NCBI GenBank assembly: GCA_019009955.1
Contig: CM032229.1
Span: 2,537,001 to 2,601,000, forward strand
DNA: 64,000 nucleotides
Direction of reading: 5' to 3'
Origin: Riptortus pedestris
Taxonomy: Eukaryota > Arthropoda > Insecta > Hemiptera > Alydidae
Shown piece by piece: positions 10,180 to 21,206 of this stretch (its first letter is position 1; every line of letters begins with the position of its first letter). Made by a program: the position numbers and the translations under genes. The notes beneath the pieces were generated by a model. It ran no database searches. It saw only the letters and a program-made list of their open reading frames with translations, and was not told where the DNA came from.

Positions 10180-10962
10180 GTAAATTATGTTTTTTTGACG
10201 GAAGTGGTGTATATCTTTCCAATTGGAAAGTATATAAACAATATATACCAAATGTCCAGCACGCAGGGGCGGATAACCGGATTTCCCACGTTCTGGTATG
10301 ACAAAATACTGATCTGAAACATTCTCTATTTCCAAATAAAAATCCAATGAATTTAATAAACTCTTAACACTGGAGTAGACGGGCCAGCACTCGTCAATAC
10401 AAGAGTGGGCTCTCTCAGATGACTTACCACCTTTCCTTAAGTATTAAAGTAAGAAGGTTAGTTTTAATTAAGCCAGTTCTGATATATGTATAAAAGTTAT
10501 AATTGATACATTATATGAAGAATATACATGATTTGATCCCCGAAATATTCAGAAGAGAAAAAAATACTACCATAGGAAACCTTCTGGTATTTCTCGATAC
10601 ATTACAAAGTGAACACATTTTATCCAATATGTCCACACCTATACCTTGGTTTCATTATAATGTGTTATAATGGAAGACTTTTTGTTTTCTCCTGTTCTGG
10701 TATTTAATTCTAAATCAAAATGCATACTTGATATAGCCAATACATTTCTAACTTTGGAATTATTTTTTGGGACATAGGAAACCAGAGTGCCCTCCTTCCT
10801 ATAAGCGAAGATGCTTGAATTTATTTCCCTACTTATTATACTTTTAAGCTCCCTGTAAATCTGCCACTGCTCTACTTACAAAGGTAGTCGCGCGGGATCT
10901 CCCAGATGCCTCTAGGTCATGCGCAGTACTGGAGAATCAGAAAAGTGTTGGAACAGTAATGG
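10180..10962. other. intergenic, no gene seen
   Basis: AT-rich with short ORFs only. No repeat copy recognised within the window and no splice-supported coding pattern. From about 10870 it grades into the edge of the G-rich minisatellite. Confidence 0.6.
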
Positions 10963-11016
10963 CTCAAGACATGAGGCGAAGGTAGCTAGGGTGGGGGCAC
11001 CCAGGGGGCACCCAGG
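10963..11016 (+). repeat. minisatellite, left remnant (about one unit)
   Basis: It carries CAAGACATGAGGCGAAGGTA, GCTAGGGTGGGGGCACCCAG and a further GGGGGCACCCAGG, the same unit as the array at 15154-17567. The array continues on the far side of the Jockey-type LINE, so this is its left edge, cut off by the insertion. Confidence 0.9.
11004..11016 (+). repeat. target-site duplication, left copy (Jockey-type LINE)
   Basis: GGGGGCACCCAGG here is repeated exactly at 15154-15166, directly after the A-rich tail of the LINE. It is part of the minisatellite unit, so the LINE inserted into the array. Confidence 0.85.
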
Positions 11017-11632
11017 TCGCCGCTGCCTACACCTGCCCGCAGTACATCACATCCTGCCACCTGCCGTTCCCGGAAATTGGTGAGTCCCTTTCTATTTATA
11101 CCCCGGCTAATTACTCCAGTTTCCGCCTGGTAACTGCCAGGCCGCTCAAGGAAAACCTGTCAGCCGAGGTAAGGGCTAGGGGCTGGCGGTTCTCCCCCTG
11201 CTGAACAATTCCCCCCCTCTTTTATCCCCTCCTATATGCAAACTAACGACCCCCCTCCCCCGAGGGTCATTCTTCATTCGTGAACGACTCAGATTCTGAG
11301 CGTCCAGCTAAAGTGACCAGAGGGCGTAAGCCCAGGAAGAAACCCCCCCCCCCCAAACTCCCCGCCCTTCAGGCACTCTGTATACTCTTAATATGGGTAA
11401 GGCAAAAACCCAGTATACAACAATTCCGCGTCAGCGCACAACCCCCCCACCGTTTTCCCCTACCACCCCCCCCCCCCCACCGTCACAATGACCCCTGAAC
11501 AATTTCCTCCCCCTTCCGGTCACACAACCTACCCCAATTAACGTCCATCTTGACGCAATTTCCGCACCACTGCCTCATTCCCGTCCACCCACCCCTCCCC
11601 CCTCGACTTCCGCCCACACAAACGATGTAATC

Positions 11633-12841
11633 ATGGACGACTCATACATACCCCTAAAACGGAAAACCACTACGGACGCAGACGGATATACAACTATATC
11701 GGCGAAGAAAGGTAAGAAAAAAGCTACCCCTCCCGCCAAAACTCCCACCCCAACTGCGACCTTGAACTCCTTCACTCCTCTCACAACCCTCCCATCCACC
11801 GACAAACCAAAAGAAATCACTGCACGCCCCCCACCCATTATCCTCTCCCGACCCTACGTCGAGGCCTCCGACGTGGCTAAACACCTCCGCCAACACAAGA
11901 TAACCACCTTCAGTATACAAACCACCCCCTCCCAGGTCAAAATCTTTCCCGACAACCTAGATACCCATGCCGCCATCATCACCCTCTACCGCTCCCCCTC
12001 CGAAAACGTTCACCACCACACATATGCCCCCCGCGGTACGAAGCGGAACAGAAAGTACCTCCTCCTGGGACTCGACCTGGATCACCCCTTGGAGGACATC
12101 AAATACGCCCTCAGACATGATGACCTCATTAGCGTCATGCGGTTACGACGCACCGACGCCGACGGCAACAAGACAGACATCGAACCTGTCCTAGCCACCT
12201 TCAAGCCTACGTACAAGTTCGCCGACCACCTGCAAGGTATCAAGGCCATAGACAACATTGTGGTACGGGTCAAGGAGTACAACCCGCAACAACAGGTACC
12301 ACAATGTTTCCGTTGTCAACAATTCGGACACACCAGGACCTACTGCCATCTCCCGCCGAAGTGTGTACGATGCGCAGGCCCTCACCTAGTGGCAGACTGC
12401 GACAGGGCGATAAACGCACTTAAGTGCGTCAACTGCGAAGGGAGCCACCCCGCATCCTTCCGAGCCTGTACCCACAGGGTTCAGCTCGAGGAACAGCTGA
12501 AACAAAGGAGGTACTATCAACAGCTCGCCCGCGAGTACCGCCAACCCTCTTTCACTCCTGCCCCACCCCCTACACAAAATGCCTGGTTTGCTCGCCAATC
12601 CCAACCCCAACCCCAACCTCCTACTTACAACCAACACACCCCCTCCTACACCCATCAACCCCACTTACCCACATCCTACCCCCCTCCACCTTCCGCCGCT
12701 GCTGCTCAAGATATCCCCCCTCAACATTTTCACAACAACGTTCCAGAATGGGTGCTGGATTTGAAGGACACCATAAAAACCCTCATGCTCACAGTGAACT
12801 CCCTACTCCAACTCCTTGGTGCTAAACAACAGGCCGTTTAA
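11633..12841 (+). CDS. LINE ORF1: Gag-like RNA-binding protein with zinc knuckles
   Basis: 402 residues, apparently intact. The N-terminal ~85 residues are Lys/Pro/Thr-rich and probably disordered. The middle (~95-205) fits the domain that precedes the knuckles in Jockey-type Gag proteins. Three Cys/His knuckles follow (about 224-275): CFRCQQFGHTRTYC, CVRCAGPHLVADC and CVNCEGSHPASFRAC. The C-terminal ~100 residues are Pro/Gln-rich. Such proteins coat element RNA and carry it to the nucleus. The ATG at 11633 (context TAATCATGG) is the first long-frame Met. The stop TAA shares its last A with the ORF2 start (TAATG at 12839-12843), an arrangement used for termination-reinitiation in related LINEs. 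The small ORF at 11280-11498 upstream is C-rich low complexity and probably not translated. Confidence 0.8.
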   Translation: MDDSYIPLKRKTTTDADGYTTISAKKGKKKATPPAKTPTPTATLNSFTPLTTLPSTDKPKEITARPPPIILSRPYVEASDVAKHLRQHKITTFSIQTTPSQVKIFPDNLDTHAAIITLYRSPSENVHHHTYAPRGTKRNRKYLLLGLDLDHPLEDIKYALRHDDLISVMRLRRTDADGNKTDIEPVLATFKPTYKFADHLQGIKAIDNIVVRVKEYNPQQQVPQCFRCQQFGHTRTYCHLPPKCVRCAGPHLVADCDRAINALKCVNCEGSHPASFRACTHRVQLEEQLKQRRYYQQLAREYRQPSFTPAPPPTQNAWFARQSQPQPQPPTYNQHTPSYTHQPHLPTSYPPPPSAAAAQDIPPQHFHNNVPEWVLDLKDTIKTLMLTVNSLLQLLGAKQQAV

Positions 12842-13560
12842 TGGTCAGGCCCTATTCCGTGCTTAATTTTAATGTAAATTCTGCTGTCCTCCGAAAGTCC
12901 GAGCTTGAAGCTCTTTTAGCAAAATTCAACCCCACTGTGGCGGTGTTATGTGATACCCGCCTCACCCCCTACGTCGACTATAGGGTGACTGGCTACAGCG
13001 TCATCAGGGAGGACATCGATGGCTTCGACGACACCGCAGGAGGAGTGGCCGTCCTGGTGCGACACGGCACTCCATTCAGAGTCACCGACCCCATTGCTCC
13101 ATCTGTCCCTAAGAAGCAGCACGTCGTCACTATCAAGTTTGTTATTGCCAGTCAGACCTATACCCTCACCGGCCTGTATAGGCGGTCTAGTGCCGAAGAA
13201 ACATATCTCCAACACCTGTTGAGTCTAGCGGTGACCGACAGGAACCATCTAGTAGTTGGTGATCTGAACGCCAGACACGTCTCCTGGAACAACCGTTCAA
13301 CCAACAAATACGGCACGGCGATAATGAAGTCTGGCTTCACCGTCGTGCACCCTAACGAATACACCTATAGATGCGCGAATAGATTGTCTACTATAGACCT
13401 CCTTTTGACCCGTATCCCTCATGTCGTGACAAAGTGCCTACCTCTGGACTATGTCTCCGATCACCGACCAGTTCTCTACGAGCTGCGAGGGTGCCCTCCC
13501 AAGCCCAAGTCCACCTCCTATTCGTTTCATAGAGCGGATTGGAAACGCTACAAACGAGCA
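12841..13560 (+). pseudogene. LINE ORF2 N-terminal part: APE-type endonuclease
   Basis: It starts at the A of the TAATG overlap. Translation shows endonuclease landmarks: a FNVNSA start strand, AGGVAVLV, GLYRRSS, VVGDLNARHVSWNN (Asp/Asn catalytic loop), TIDLLLTR and YVSDHRPVLYEL (His of the SDH motif). The domain nicks target DNA to prime reverse transcription. After about 13560 (KRYKRAN) the frame is no longer meaningful: an internal deletion joins this to RT sequence in another frame. The remainder of this ORF, to 13686, is out-of-frame RT. Confidence 0.85.
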
Positions 13561-14644
13561 AACCGGTTTCCGTCCCCGTCACTCCACTCTCCACCCCCTA
13601 TACCGACTCCAATCCCTCGCTACCAACAACCTCCGCCGAAATATCGCTACTGCCGTCATATCGATCGACTGCACTCAGGCCTTTGACTCTGTCGACCATG
13701 CCAAACTCCTATCCATCCTATCCGAACACCGCTGCCCCGAACAACTGTTCAACATCCTCAAATCCTTCCTCAGCGGCCGATCCTTCCAGATAAGGGTCGG
13801 CGAATCCCTCTCTAACTCCTACACTTCCAAGGTCGGAGTCCCACAGGGCTCCGTCCTATCACCATCCCTCTTCACGGCATACACGGCTCATGTCGTAGGT
13901 CGACAGTATCACAGGACTGAGGTAGCTGCGTACGCTGACGACATAGCGATCATCAGCAACTCCTTTAACCCCGCCCGCGCCCTTTCCCTTGCCCAATCCG
14001 CAGCCCAAGATATAGCCGACGAACTCCTCACCCTCAACATCCATGTCAATCCCACCAAGACCGATGCCCTCATCTTCTCCTATTACAAACACTCCCCCCT
14101 ACCAGAATCCTTCCGCCTCAATGATACAGACATCAAAATATCAGGCACCATCTGCTACCTCGGCATCACTTTCGACCGCCATCTCTCCTTCTCAGCCCAC
14201 CTATCCAAACGCATTCCCTCTCTCCGACAAAAATTCAGATCCCTCAACCACCTCCTTCTCTCCCCCGTCCTCAGCCTCCGCCTGAAGCTTCTCATATTGA
14301 AAGGTGTCATCCAGCCCGCCCTCCTCTACGGCTCCCCACTCCTCCGTTACCTCTACAAAACCTCCCTGCAAAACCTCCAATCCTTCCAAAACGGCATCCT
14401 CCGAAAGATAGTACGACACACTTCCCTCGAACGCAAGACGAACGCCGAACTGTACGACACCCTCAACCTAGAATCCATTGCCCAAACCATCTCCCGTCGC
14501 CACGTCAAATTCCTAGATTCCCTCCAATACCTAGAAAATCCCCTCTACAACTCCTTCCCTCCACCCCAGCAACCGGTGCGCTGGCAAGATGCGGACATCA
14601 ACGAACCTCTCGTCGACGTCACTCAGGTCGTCGATCCCCTGTAA
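13557..14644 (+). pseudogene. LINE ORF2 C-terminal part: reverse transcriptase
   Basis: From NEQTGFRPRHST onward the translation is clear non-LTR reverse transcriptase: VISIDCTQAFDSVDH (first Asp), GVPQGSVLSPSLF, AAYADDIAIISN (YADD at 13931-13942), then a thumb region and the C-terminal ILRKIVRH segment typical of Jockey-like proteins. There is no RNase H domain and no clear C-terminal zinc finger. The RT fingers region and the stretch linking to the endonuclease, roughly 200-250 codons in relatives, are absent, so this is an internal deletion with a frame change at about 13557. The open frame runs back to 13451, but that part overlaps the endonuclease in the wrong frame. Confidence 0.85.
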
Positions 14645-15153
14645 CCCTCTTATAAGTGCGCCCTTAACAACATCTTGCAACCACTTTCTCAGCAGAGCTC
14701 AGGCTTAGTTTAGGGTCTTCGGACATTAGGTTATTCTAGTTGTAGTTTGTTTTGTATAGGTTAGGTACTTAGTATAGGTTAGTTCGTAGTCTTTAACCTG
14801 AGCTCTGAAACACCCCTCACCCTAGGATTAAGCTCTCTGATCACTTTAGGCCCTCTTTGCTCTATTTCTCTTCTTATCTACTCTTCCTCTATCCCTTTCC
14901 TTTCTTCTTTCGTTTTCTCCTATCCTTACAATCCCACCCGGCAACTGCCCGTTGCCGGGAAACCTACCTTAAGAGTTCTACAATTCACCACCAAAAAAGT
15001 CCACAAAAACCCCTCAAAATAGAACTCTCAGTTCAGCAAGGGGGGAACTGTCTGTACCGCCTCGCGTGGCTTGACGGCCCGCGCAGTTGACAAAGCCGTG
15101 GTATGAATTAAATGGGCCTCAGATAAAAAATAAATAAAAAATAATAAAAAAAA
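14645..15153 (+). other. LINE 3' UTR and A-rich tail
   Basis: Non-coding. It contains a C-rich 3' UTR and an A/T tail of AAATAAATAAAA type at 15122-15153. The tail abuts the right target-site duplication exactly, which fixes the 3' end of the element. Confidence 0.8.
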
Positions 15154-17567
15154 GGGGGCACCCAGGCTCTAGACATGAGGGGAAGGTAGCTAGGGTGGGA
15201 GGCACCCACGCTCTAGACATGAGGGGAAGGTAGCTAGGGTGGGGGCACCCAGGCTCTAGACATGAGGCGAAGGTAGCTAGAGTGGGGGCCACCAAGGCTC
15301 TAGACATGAGGCGAAGGTAGCTAGGGTGGGGGCACGCAGGCTCTAGACATGAGGCGAAGGTAGCTAGGGTGAGGGGCACCCAGGCTCTAGACATGAGGCG
15401 AAGGTAGCTACGGTGGGGGGCACCCAGGCTCTAGACATGAGGCGAAGGTAGCTAGGGTGGGGGGCCTCCAGGCTATAGACATGAGGGGAAGGGAGCTAGG
15501 GTGGGGGGGGGCACCCAGGCAATAGACATGAGGGGAAGGTAGCTAGGGTGGGGGGCACCCAGGTTCTAGACATGAGGGGAAGGTAGTTAGGGTGGGGGGC
15601 ACCCAGGTTCTAGACATGAGGGGAAGGTAGCTAGGGTGGGGGGCACCCAGGCTATAGACATGAGGGGAAGGTAGTTAGGGTGGGGGGCACCCAGGTTCTA
15701 GACATAAGGGGAAGGTAGTTAGGGCGGGGGGCACCCAGGTTCTAGACATGAGGGGAAGGTAGCTAGGGTGGGGGGCACCCAGGTTCTAGACATGAGGGGA
15801 AGATAGTTAGGGCGGGGGGGCACCGAGGTTCTAGACATGAGGGAAGGTAGCTAGGGTGGGGGGCACCCAGGTTCTAGACATGAGGGGAAGGTAGTTAGGG
15901 CGGGGGGGCACCCAGGTTCTAGACATGAGGGGAAGGTAGCTATGGTGGGGGGCACCCAGGTTCAAGACAGGGGGGGAAGGAAGTTAGGGTGGGGGGGGCA
16001 CCCAGGTTCTAGACATGAAGGGAAGGTAGCTAGGGCGGGGGGCACCCAGGTTCTAGACATGAGGGGAAGGTAGTTAGGGTGGGGGGCACCCAGGTTCTAG
16101 ACATGAGGGAAGGTAGCTATGGTGGGGGGCACCCAGGTTCTAGACATGAGGGGAAGGTAGTTAGGGCGGGGGGGGGCACCCAGGTTCTAGACATGAGGGG
16201 AAGGTAGTTAGGGCGGGGGGCACCCAGGTTCTAGACATGAGGGGAAGGTAGTTAGGGAGGGGGGGCACCCAGGTTCTAGACATGAGGGGAAGGTAGTTAG
16301 TGTGGGGGGCACCCAGGTTCTAGACATGAGGGAAGGTAGCTATGGTGGGGGGCAACCAGGTTCTAGACATGAGGGGAAGGTAGTTAGGGCGGGGGGGCAC
16401 TCAGGTTCTAGACATGAGGGGAAGGTAGTTAGGGCGGGGGGCACCCAGGTTCTAGACATGAGGGGAAGGTAGTTAGTGTGGGGGGTACCCAGGCTCTAGA
16501 CATGAGGGGAAGGTAGTTAGGGCGGGGGGCACCCAGGTTCTAGAAATGAGGGGAAGGTAGCTAGGGGGGGGGGCACCCAGGCTCTAGAAAGGAGGGGAAG
16601 GTAGCTAGGGTGGGGGGCACCCAGGTTCTAGACATGAGGGGAAGGTAGCTAGGGTGGGGGGGGCACCCAGCGTCTAGACAAGAGGGGAAGGTAGCTAGGG
16701 CGGGGGCACCCAGGCTCTAGACATGAGGCGAAGGTAGCTAGGGTGGGGGAACGCAGGCTCTAGACATGATGGGAAGGTAGTTAGGGTGGGGGGGCACCCA
16801 GGTTCTAGACATGAGGCGAAGGTAGCTACGGTGGGGGGCACCCAGGCTCTAGACATGAGGGGACGGTAGCTAGGGCGGGGGGCACCCAGGTTCGAGAAAT
16901 GAGGGGAAGGTAGCTNAGGCTTGGGGGCACCCAGGCTCTAGACATGAGGGGAAGGTAGCTAGGGTGGGGCACCCAGGTTCTAGACATGAGGGGAAGGTAG
17001 CTAGTGAGGGGGGGCGCACCCATCACGACACATGAGGGCAATGTATCTAGGGAGGGGGGCACCCAGGTTCTAGACATGAGGGGAAGGTAGCTAGGGCGGG
17101 GGGCACCCAGGCTCTATACATGAGGGGAAGGTAGCTAGGGTGGGGGGCACCCAGGTTCTAGACATGAGGGGAAGGTAGTTAGGGTGGGGGGGCACCCAGG
17201 TTCTAGACATGAGGGGAAGGTAGATAGGGAGGGGGCCCCCAACTTCCATACATGAGGGGCACGTAGCTAGGGCGGGGGGCACCCAGGTTCTAGACATGAG
17301 GGGAAGGTAGTTAGGGCGGGGGGCACCCAGGCTCTAGACATGAGGGGAAGGTAGCTAGGCTTGGGGGCACCCAGGCTCTAGACATGAGGGGAAGGTAGCT
17401 AGGGTGGGGGGCACCCAGGTTCTAGACATGAGGGGAAGGTAGCTAGGGTGGGGGGGGGCACCCAGCTCTAGACATGAGGGGAAGGTAGCTAGGGCGGGGG
17501 GCACCCAGGTTCTAGACATGAGGGGAAAGTAGTTAGGGCGGGGGGGGCACCTAGGTTCTAGACATGT
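15154..17567 (+). repeat. G-rich minisatellite, ~43-45-bp unit, roughly 55 copies
   Basis: Head-to-tail units built from GGCACCCAGG, TTCTAGACATGAGGGGAAGG and TAGTTAGGGCGGGGGG variants. Units differ by CTCTAG/TTCTAG, GCTAGG/GTTAGG, GGGTGG/GGGCGG and by the length of the G run (about 4-10). The + strand has many clustered G runs. It is non-coding: minus-strand translations of repeated MSRTWVPP type are by-products of the periodicity. One ambiguous base (n) lies at 16916, a likely assembly uncertainty. Copy number is estimated from length only. Confidence 0.95.
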
Positions 17568-17574
17568 GACTAAA

Positions 17575-18745
17575 CATGCTTGTCACCATCAAAAATTTAT
17601 TGGCTGTTATTAACAAAAATAATAAAGACAAAATCCTCATTAAACAAGATTATGACAGTTTTGGATAGCTTACTGGTCGAGATCTCCGATCTTAGGGTGA
17701 AATATTCCCAGCAGGAGATGAGAATCAATATATTAGGAAGTGAAATAAGGTTTTTGAAAAGAGAGAGGAAAAGAAACAACCTTTTATTCTTTAATGTGTC
17801 TACTACAGAAAGTGAGTATGTTTCTACAAAACTTATAACTCTTTGTAAGGAAGTAGAGGTACATGTGCCAGAAATGCAGTTAGTAACTTCTATAGAAAAG
17901 GGAAAGGACAGGAACCAAGGTCAATTTTGGAATCATTCAATTATGAAAACATCAAACAGGCAATAATGAAAAACAAAAATGCTCTTGCTAGCAATATAAG
18001 TTTTAGCCATGATAGGTTGCTAAAGTGGAGAAAGGAAGGCCAAAAACTATTTTCTTGCATCAATAAATTAAAGGCTATAGACGAAAATGTTAGCTATAGA
18101 AAAGGTTTTTTCAAAGTCAGAGGTAGGTTTCGCCATTTGGAGGAGGTTCGAAAATATACTGAATGTTTCGGCTGTTAATGACGATGAAGAGGAAGACAAA
18201 TTGAGACACATGCAGAAAAAGAATGAATACTGGAGAGAAATTTAAGCATTTTGATTTGCCAAGATCCAAGTCGCAGGAGGGGCCCCAATCAGGAGTCTCT
18301 CTGACACAAACAACTCCAAAAATCGGATGTGCCTCATATAAGCCCAGATCGATCGAATAACTCTAGAAAGGCACCAAAGAACCTCGTAACCAATACTACT
18401 AACACATTAGAGTTTACAGAGCCTATAAAACACTCATCGCTGGAACTGGAGCTGGACCTTACTCGAACGGCAAGTGAAAAACACCTTCCCTTATATGATT
18501 ATACACCAGTAAACTATGACTTATTATTCTGTAACATTAATGGCTATTCAAATATTTTTACCATAAACCCAAATGAAGTGAATATTTCCAATAACACATT
18601 TTCTCTATGTTTAGCCGAAACTTGGTTATTAGATGATAACTTTGTAATCCCTAATTGGTTAAACAGTTTTAGCCCACTTAGCACCATTGCTGTAAATCAT
18701 TTTGAACGGACCTCATTTTCAACATCTCTTGGGTAGGATCGATGA
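17575..18745 (+). pseudogene. 5'-truncated, decayed copy of the L1-type LINE (ORF1 and start of ORF2)
   Basis: It is co-linear with 23757-24790 of the intact LINE (L1). The matching landmarks are a coiled-coil start (LRVKYSQQEMRIN), KRERKRNNLLFFNVST, an SHDRLLKWRKEGQK block, YRKGFFKVRGRFRHL, and then an ORF2 start with LLFCNINGYSNIFT and LCLAETWLLDD. Stops and shifts break it into ORFs at 17580-17966, 17927-18178 and 18329-18736. It begins right after the minisatellite and stops within the endonuclease. Confidence 0.8.
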
Positions 18746-18835
18746 ACATTTGAATAAATTTTTCGAAAATCGCGTCATGAGTACGACCTCAATAGCTGAT
18801 TTCCCTTAAGGGAAATCTGCTAAAATACAAATTTA

Positions 18836-19189
18836 AATGCTAATCCAGACGAAACTAAAAAGGACTATAAGAAAATTATTAAACAAAACCAATTAAAAGT
18901 TGGCATTAAGCAGCTTAAAACTACCCATAAAGGTTTCTTAATTGGAGAGACTGAATCAAAAACTGATGTTGATAAAATCCATGAAACCATTTTAACTTCA
19001 AACTCTAATCTAAAATCTGATTATATTAAGAAATTTAGACCAAGAATCATTATATAAAATATTCCTGAAGAGATAAACGATGAAAATCTAATTGAAAAAA
19101 TTTTATTACAAAACGAAGAGCATGGTCTAACTAACCACGATATTGTCAGTTATTTTGTAATTAAATCGAAGGTCAAACAACACTGGTTG
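18836..19189 (+). pseudogene. L2 LINE fragment 1: ORF1 (Gag-like) end
   Basis: Open translation NPDETKKDYKKIIKQNQLKV, then GIKQLKTTHKGFLIGETESK, is the Gag-like ORF1 region of I/Jockey-type LINEs, followed by IPEEINDENLIEKILLQNEE. One in-frame stop interrupts it (TAA near 19056). It is cut at 19189 by LTR-A, and the next L2 piece resumes at 30256 beyond LTR-A. A 20-bp perfect palindrome (GATTTCCCTTAAGGGAAATC) lies just upstream at about 18798. Confidence 0.65.
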
Positions 19190-19767
19190 TGTCACCCACA
19201 GATTGGGTAACCAAACTGCCCCGCTCAGTGGAGAAGGGTGTGGGTTTTTAAATTAAATTTACCTAGCCTCATATCAATAGGCAGACATTAAAATAAAAAG
19301 GGCGCCACGTTGTTTGTTTTCTCAGGTAACAACGAAAACCAATATTCTACAAACAAATCAGTTTATTTACAATAATAAATCAACTAAACTTATCTCTAAT
19401 CTTAACTATAAAAATGATAACTAAATAAAAGATTAAACAATACTCCCCATGGGAACTTATCACTACAAATAAATAGGCCTTTTCTGTTTTAATTGTGTAT
19501 ACACAATAAGCATAGGTTTGGTACCTTTTGTGCAATGAAATAACTGCTATTCTGCAAGCCGGATTACACGCTGATCCGCCAAAGCGTTTATCGGGAGCAC
19601 TAATCCTCACTGGGCCTCGAGGTGGACTCTGCTGTTTCCTGCTAGCTTCTCTCCCGCCGAATGCTTCCTGTCTTCGGCTCTCGCGCAGCCTGCCCCGCGC
19701 AGGAATCTCCCGCCTATCTTCTATCTCAATCACCCGTCTTTGGCGACGGTATAAATGGGCCGTAACA
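19190..19767 (-). repeat. LTR-A 3' LTR
   Basis: 578 bp, nearly identical to 29678-30255. On the minus strand it starts TGTTACGGCCC and ends GGGTGACA. The ORF within it (19380-19733) is just LTR sequence also present in the other LTR. Confidence 0.95.
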
Positions 19768-19781
19768 CCCCTCCCTTACTT
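19768..19781 (-). promoter_or_regulatory. LTR-A polypurine tract
   Basis: On the minus strand AAGTAAGGGAGGGG lies immediately upstream of the 3' LTR, the expected primer site for plus-strand DNA synthesis. Confidence 0.75.
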
Positions 19782-19816
19782 ACAGAAAAAAAAAATAAGT
19801 GTAATGCGTCGAGTAT

Positions 19817-21121
19817 TTACTTGTCTAGGCTATCCTTCTTGAGGTCTTGTATGTGCCACCTCCCCGCCGATTGTCCCTTTTCAAGGTCCTCCAACTCTGC
19901 TATGAGAGGCGTCACCATCTTGCGGATTTTGAACTTTCGAAATTTTGGCGCCAATTTATGCGAGAAGTACTCTCCTGAATCAGATTGGGGATGAGTTCTG
20001 CACCAAACTAACTCTCCCGCCTGATACGTCTGCTGTCTTCTTCTCAAATTGTATGAATGTCGGCTCTTCTCGTAGGCTGCATTCAAGTTCTTTTTGACCT
20101 CTTCGTATAAGGCCGACATCTTCTTCATTTTCTCCAGATGCTTTCCTCGGTCGACAACTAATTCTTCAGCCACACTGCCAGATTGTTCTCCGCCATAGTC
20201 TTCACCAGATCTTGCCAATTCCCTGCCATGGTTTAGATACGCCGGCGTGAATCCGGTTGCCTCGTGAACCGCAGTCTTTAAAGCGAACGACATCTGAGGA
20301 ATGTTCTCATCCCAAGAACGATGATTCCCTTTTATATAGGAGGCGATCATTGTTTTGATAACTCTATTGACTCGTTCCGTTGGGTTGGACTGAGGGTGAT
20401 ACAGTGCTGTAAACCATATCTTCACCTTCCAGTCTTTCATTTTCTGAGTGAACTCCTTCCCTCGGAACTGCACTCCATTGTCACAAATGACGACCTGTGG
20501 CACTCCAAACATCATGAAGACATGTTCTTCGACAAGATTTGCCACTGTTTTTGAGTTAGCCTTCTTCAGGGGTAGAATCACCGAGTACTTAGAGAAATAA
20601 TCTGATACCACTAGCAAATATCTGTTTTTCTTAACTGTACATGGTAGTGGTCCCATCAGATCTGCAGTTACCATCTGCCAAGGGATATCCACCGTCTTCT
20701 GTCTTCCCATAAATCCGGTAGGTTTCCTCTGAACTGGTTTCTGCTCTAGGCAGGTTTCGCACCGTGCTATGTAACGATTTACATCAGTTCTCATTCCAGG
20801 CCAGTAATATTTACACTTAATTCTCTGTAGGGTTTTGAAGGAACCAAGATTTCCTGAAATTGTGCTATTATGGTACTCCATTAGTATCAGCTTCCTCTTT
20901 GGCTTAGGAACTATTATCTTCCATGGCATATCTTCACCGAGGATATCATGGTTGTCTATTACTCTCTTTTGTAATTGTCCATTTTCTACTCTCCATTGAG
21001 GATAATTCTGAGGTTCCTTTCTGACTTTAGCAACCATCTTCGAGTACCAAACGTCCGGATTATCTTCGTCGTTCTTCATGTCGACAACATTCACTTCTTC
21101 TGTTTCGTGAAGCCTTGACAA
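19817..21121 (-). pseudogene. LTR-A pol: integrase
   Basis: 434-codon open stretch beginning inside the pol polyprotein (MSRLHETEEV follows the ADALSR-like linker). The zinc-binding module is His..His..CETCLEQ (around residues 90-120). The core triad is visible: Asp in VTADLMGPL, Asp in VICDNGVQF and Glu in NPTERVNRVIK. A C-terminal region with LVWCRTHPQSD and KLAPKFRKFKI has the chromatin-binding style of gypsy integrases. Its start is not a translation start, because it should be fused to RNase H; the upstream frame breaks near 21210. This ORF itself has no internal stop. It inserts element cDNA and here ends 50 bases before the 3' LTR. Confidence 0.9.
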
Positions 21122-21206
21122 TGCATCAGCAACCTGGTTCTGCTTTCCTGGTCTATGCTCAATCTTGAAGTTGTATTGTTGTAGCTTTACAGCCCATCTC
21201 GCTAAT

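Larger units (their letters stand above)
11017..15153 (+). mobile_element. Jockey-type non-LTR retrotransposon with internally deleted ORF2
   Basis: Bounded by a 13-bp target-site duplication and ending in an A-rich tail (15122-15153). It has a GC-rich 5' UTR with long C runs, a Gag-like ORF1 with zinc knuckles, an ORF2 overlapping it by TAATG, then a 3' UTR. ORF2 has lost the stretch between endonuclease and the conserved RT motifs, so this copy cannot move by itself. Composition (C-rich, Pro-rich codons) differs sharply from the AT-rich surroundings. Clade assignment rests on the ORF1 domain order and the absence of an RNase H. Confidence 0.85.

Noticed and set aside
11280..11498. 72-codon ORF upstream of LINE ORF1
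   Set aside because: Low-complexity C-rich sequence in the LINE 5' UTR with no domain.
15119..17297. Minus-strand ORFs with repeated MSRTWVPP-type peptides
   Set aside because: They are translations of the 43-bp minisatellite; length variation of the G run breaks the frame constantly.
15154..17567. CRISPR-like array
   Set aside because: Units are directly adjacent with no unique spacers, and the window is eukaryotic. It is a minisatellite.
19380..19733. 117-codon minus-strand ORF, repeated at 29910-30221
   Set aside because: It lies entirely in the LTRs of LTR-A. It is repeated only because the LTRs are, and shows no domain.
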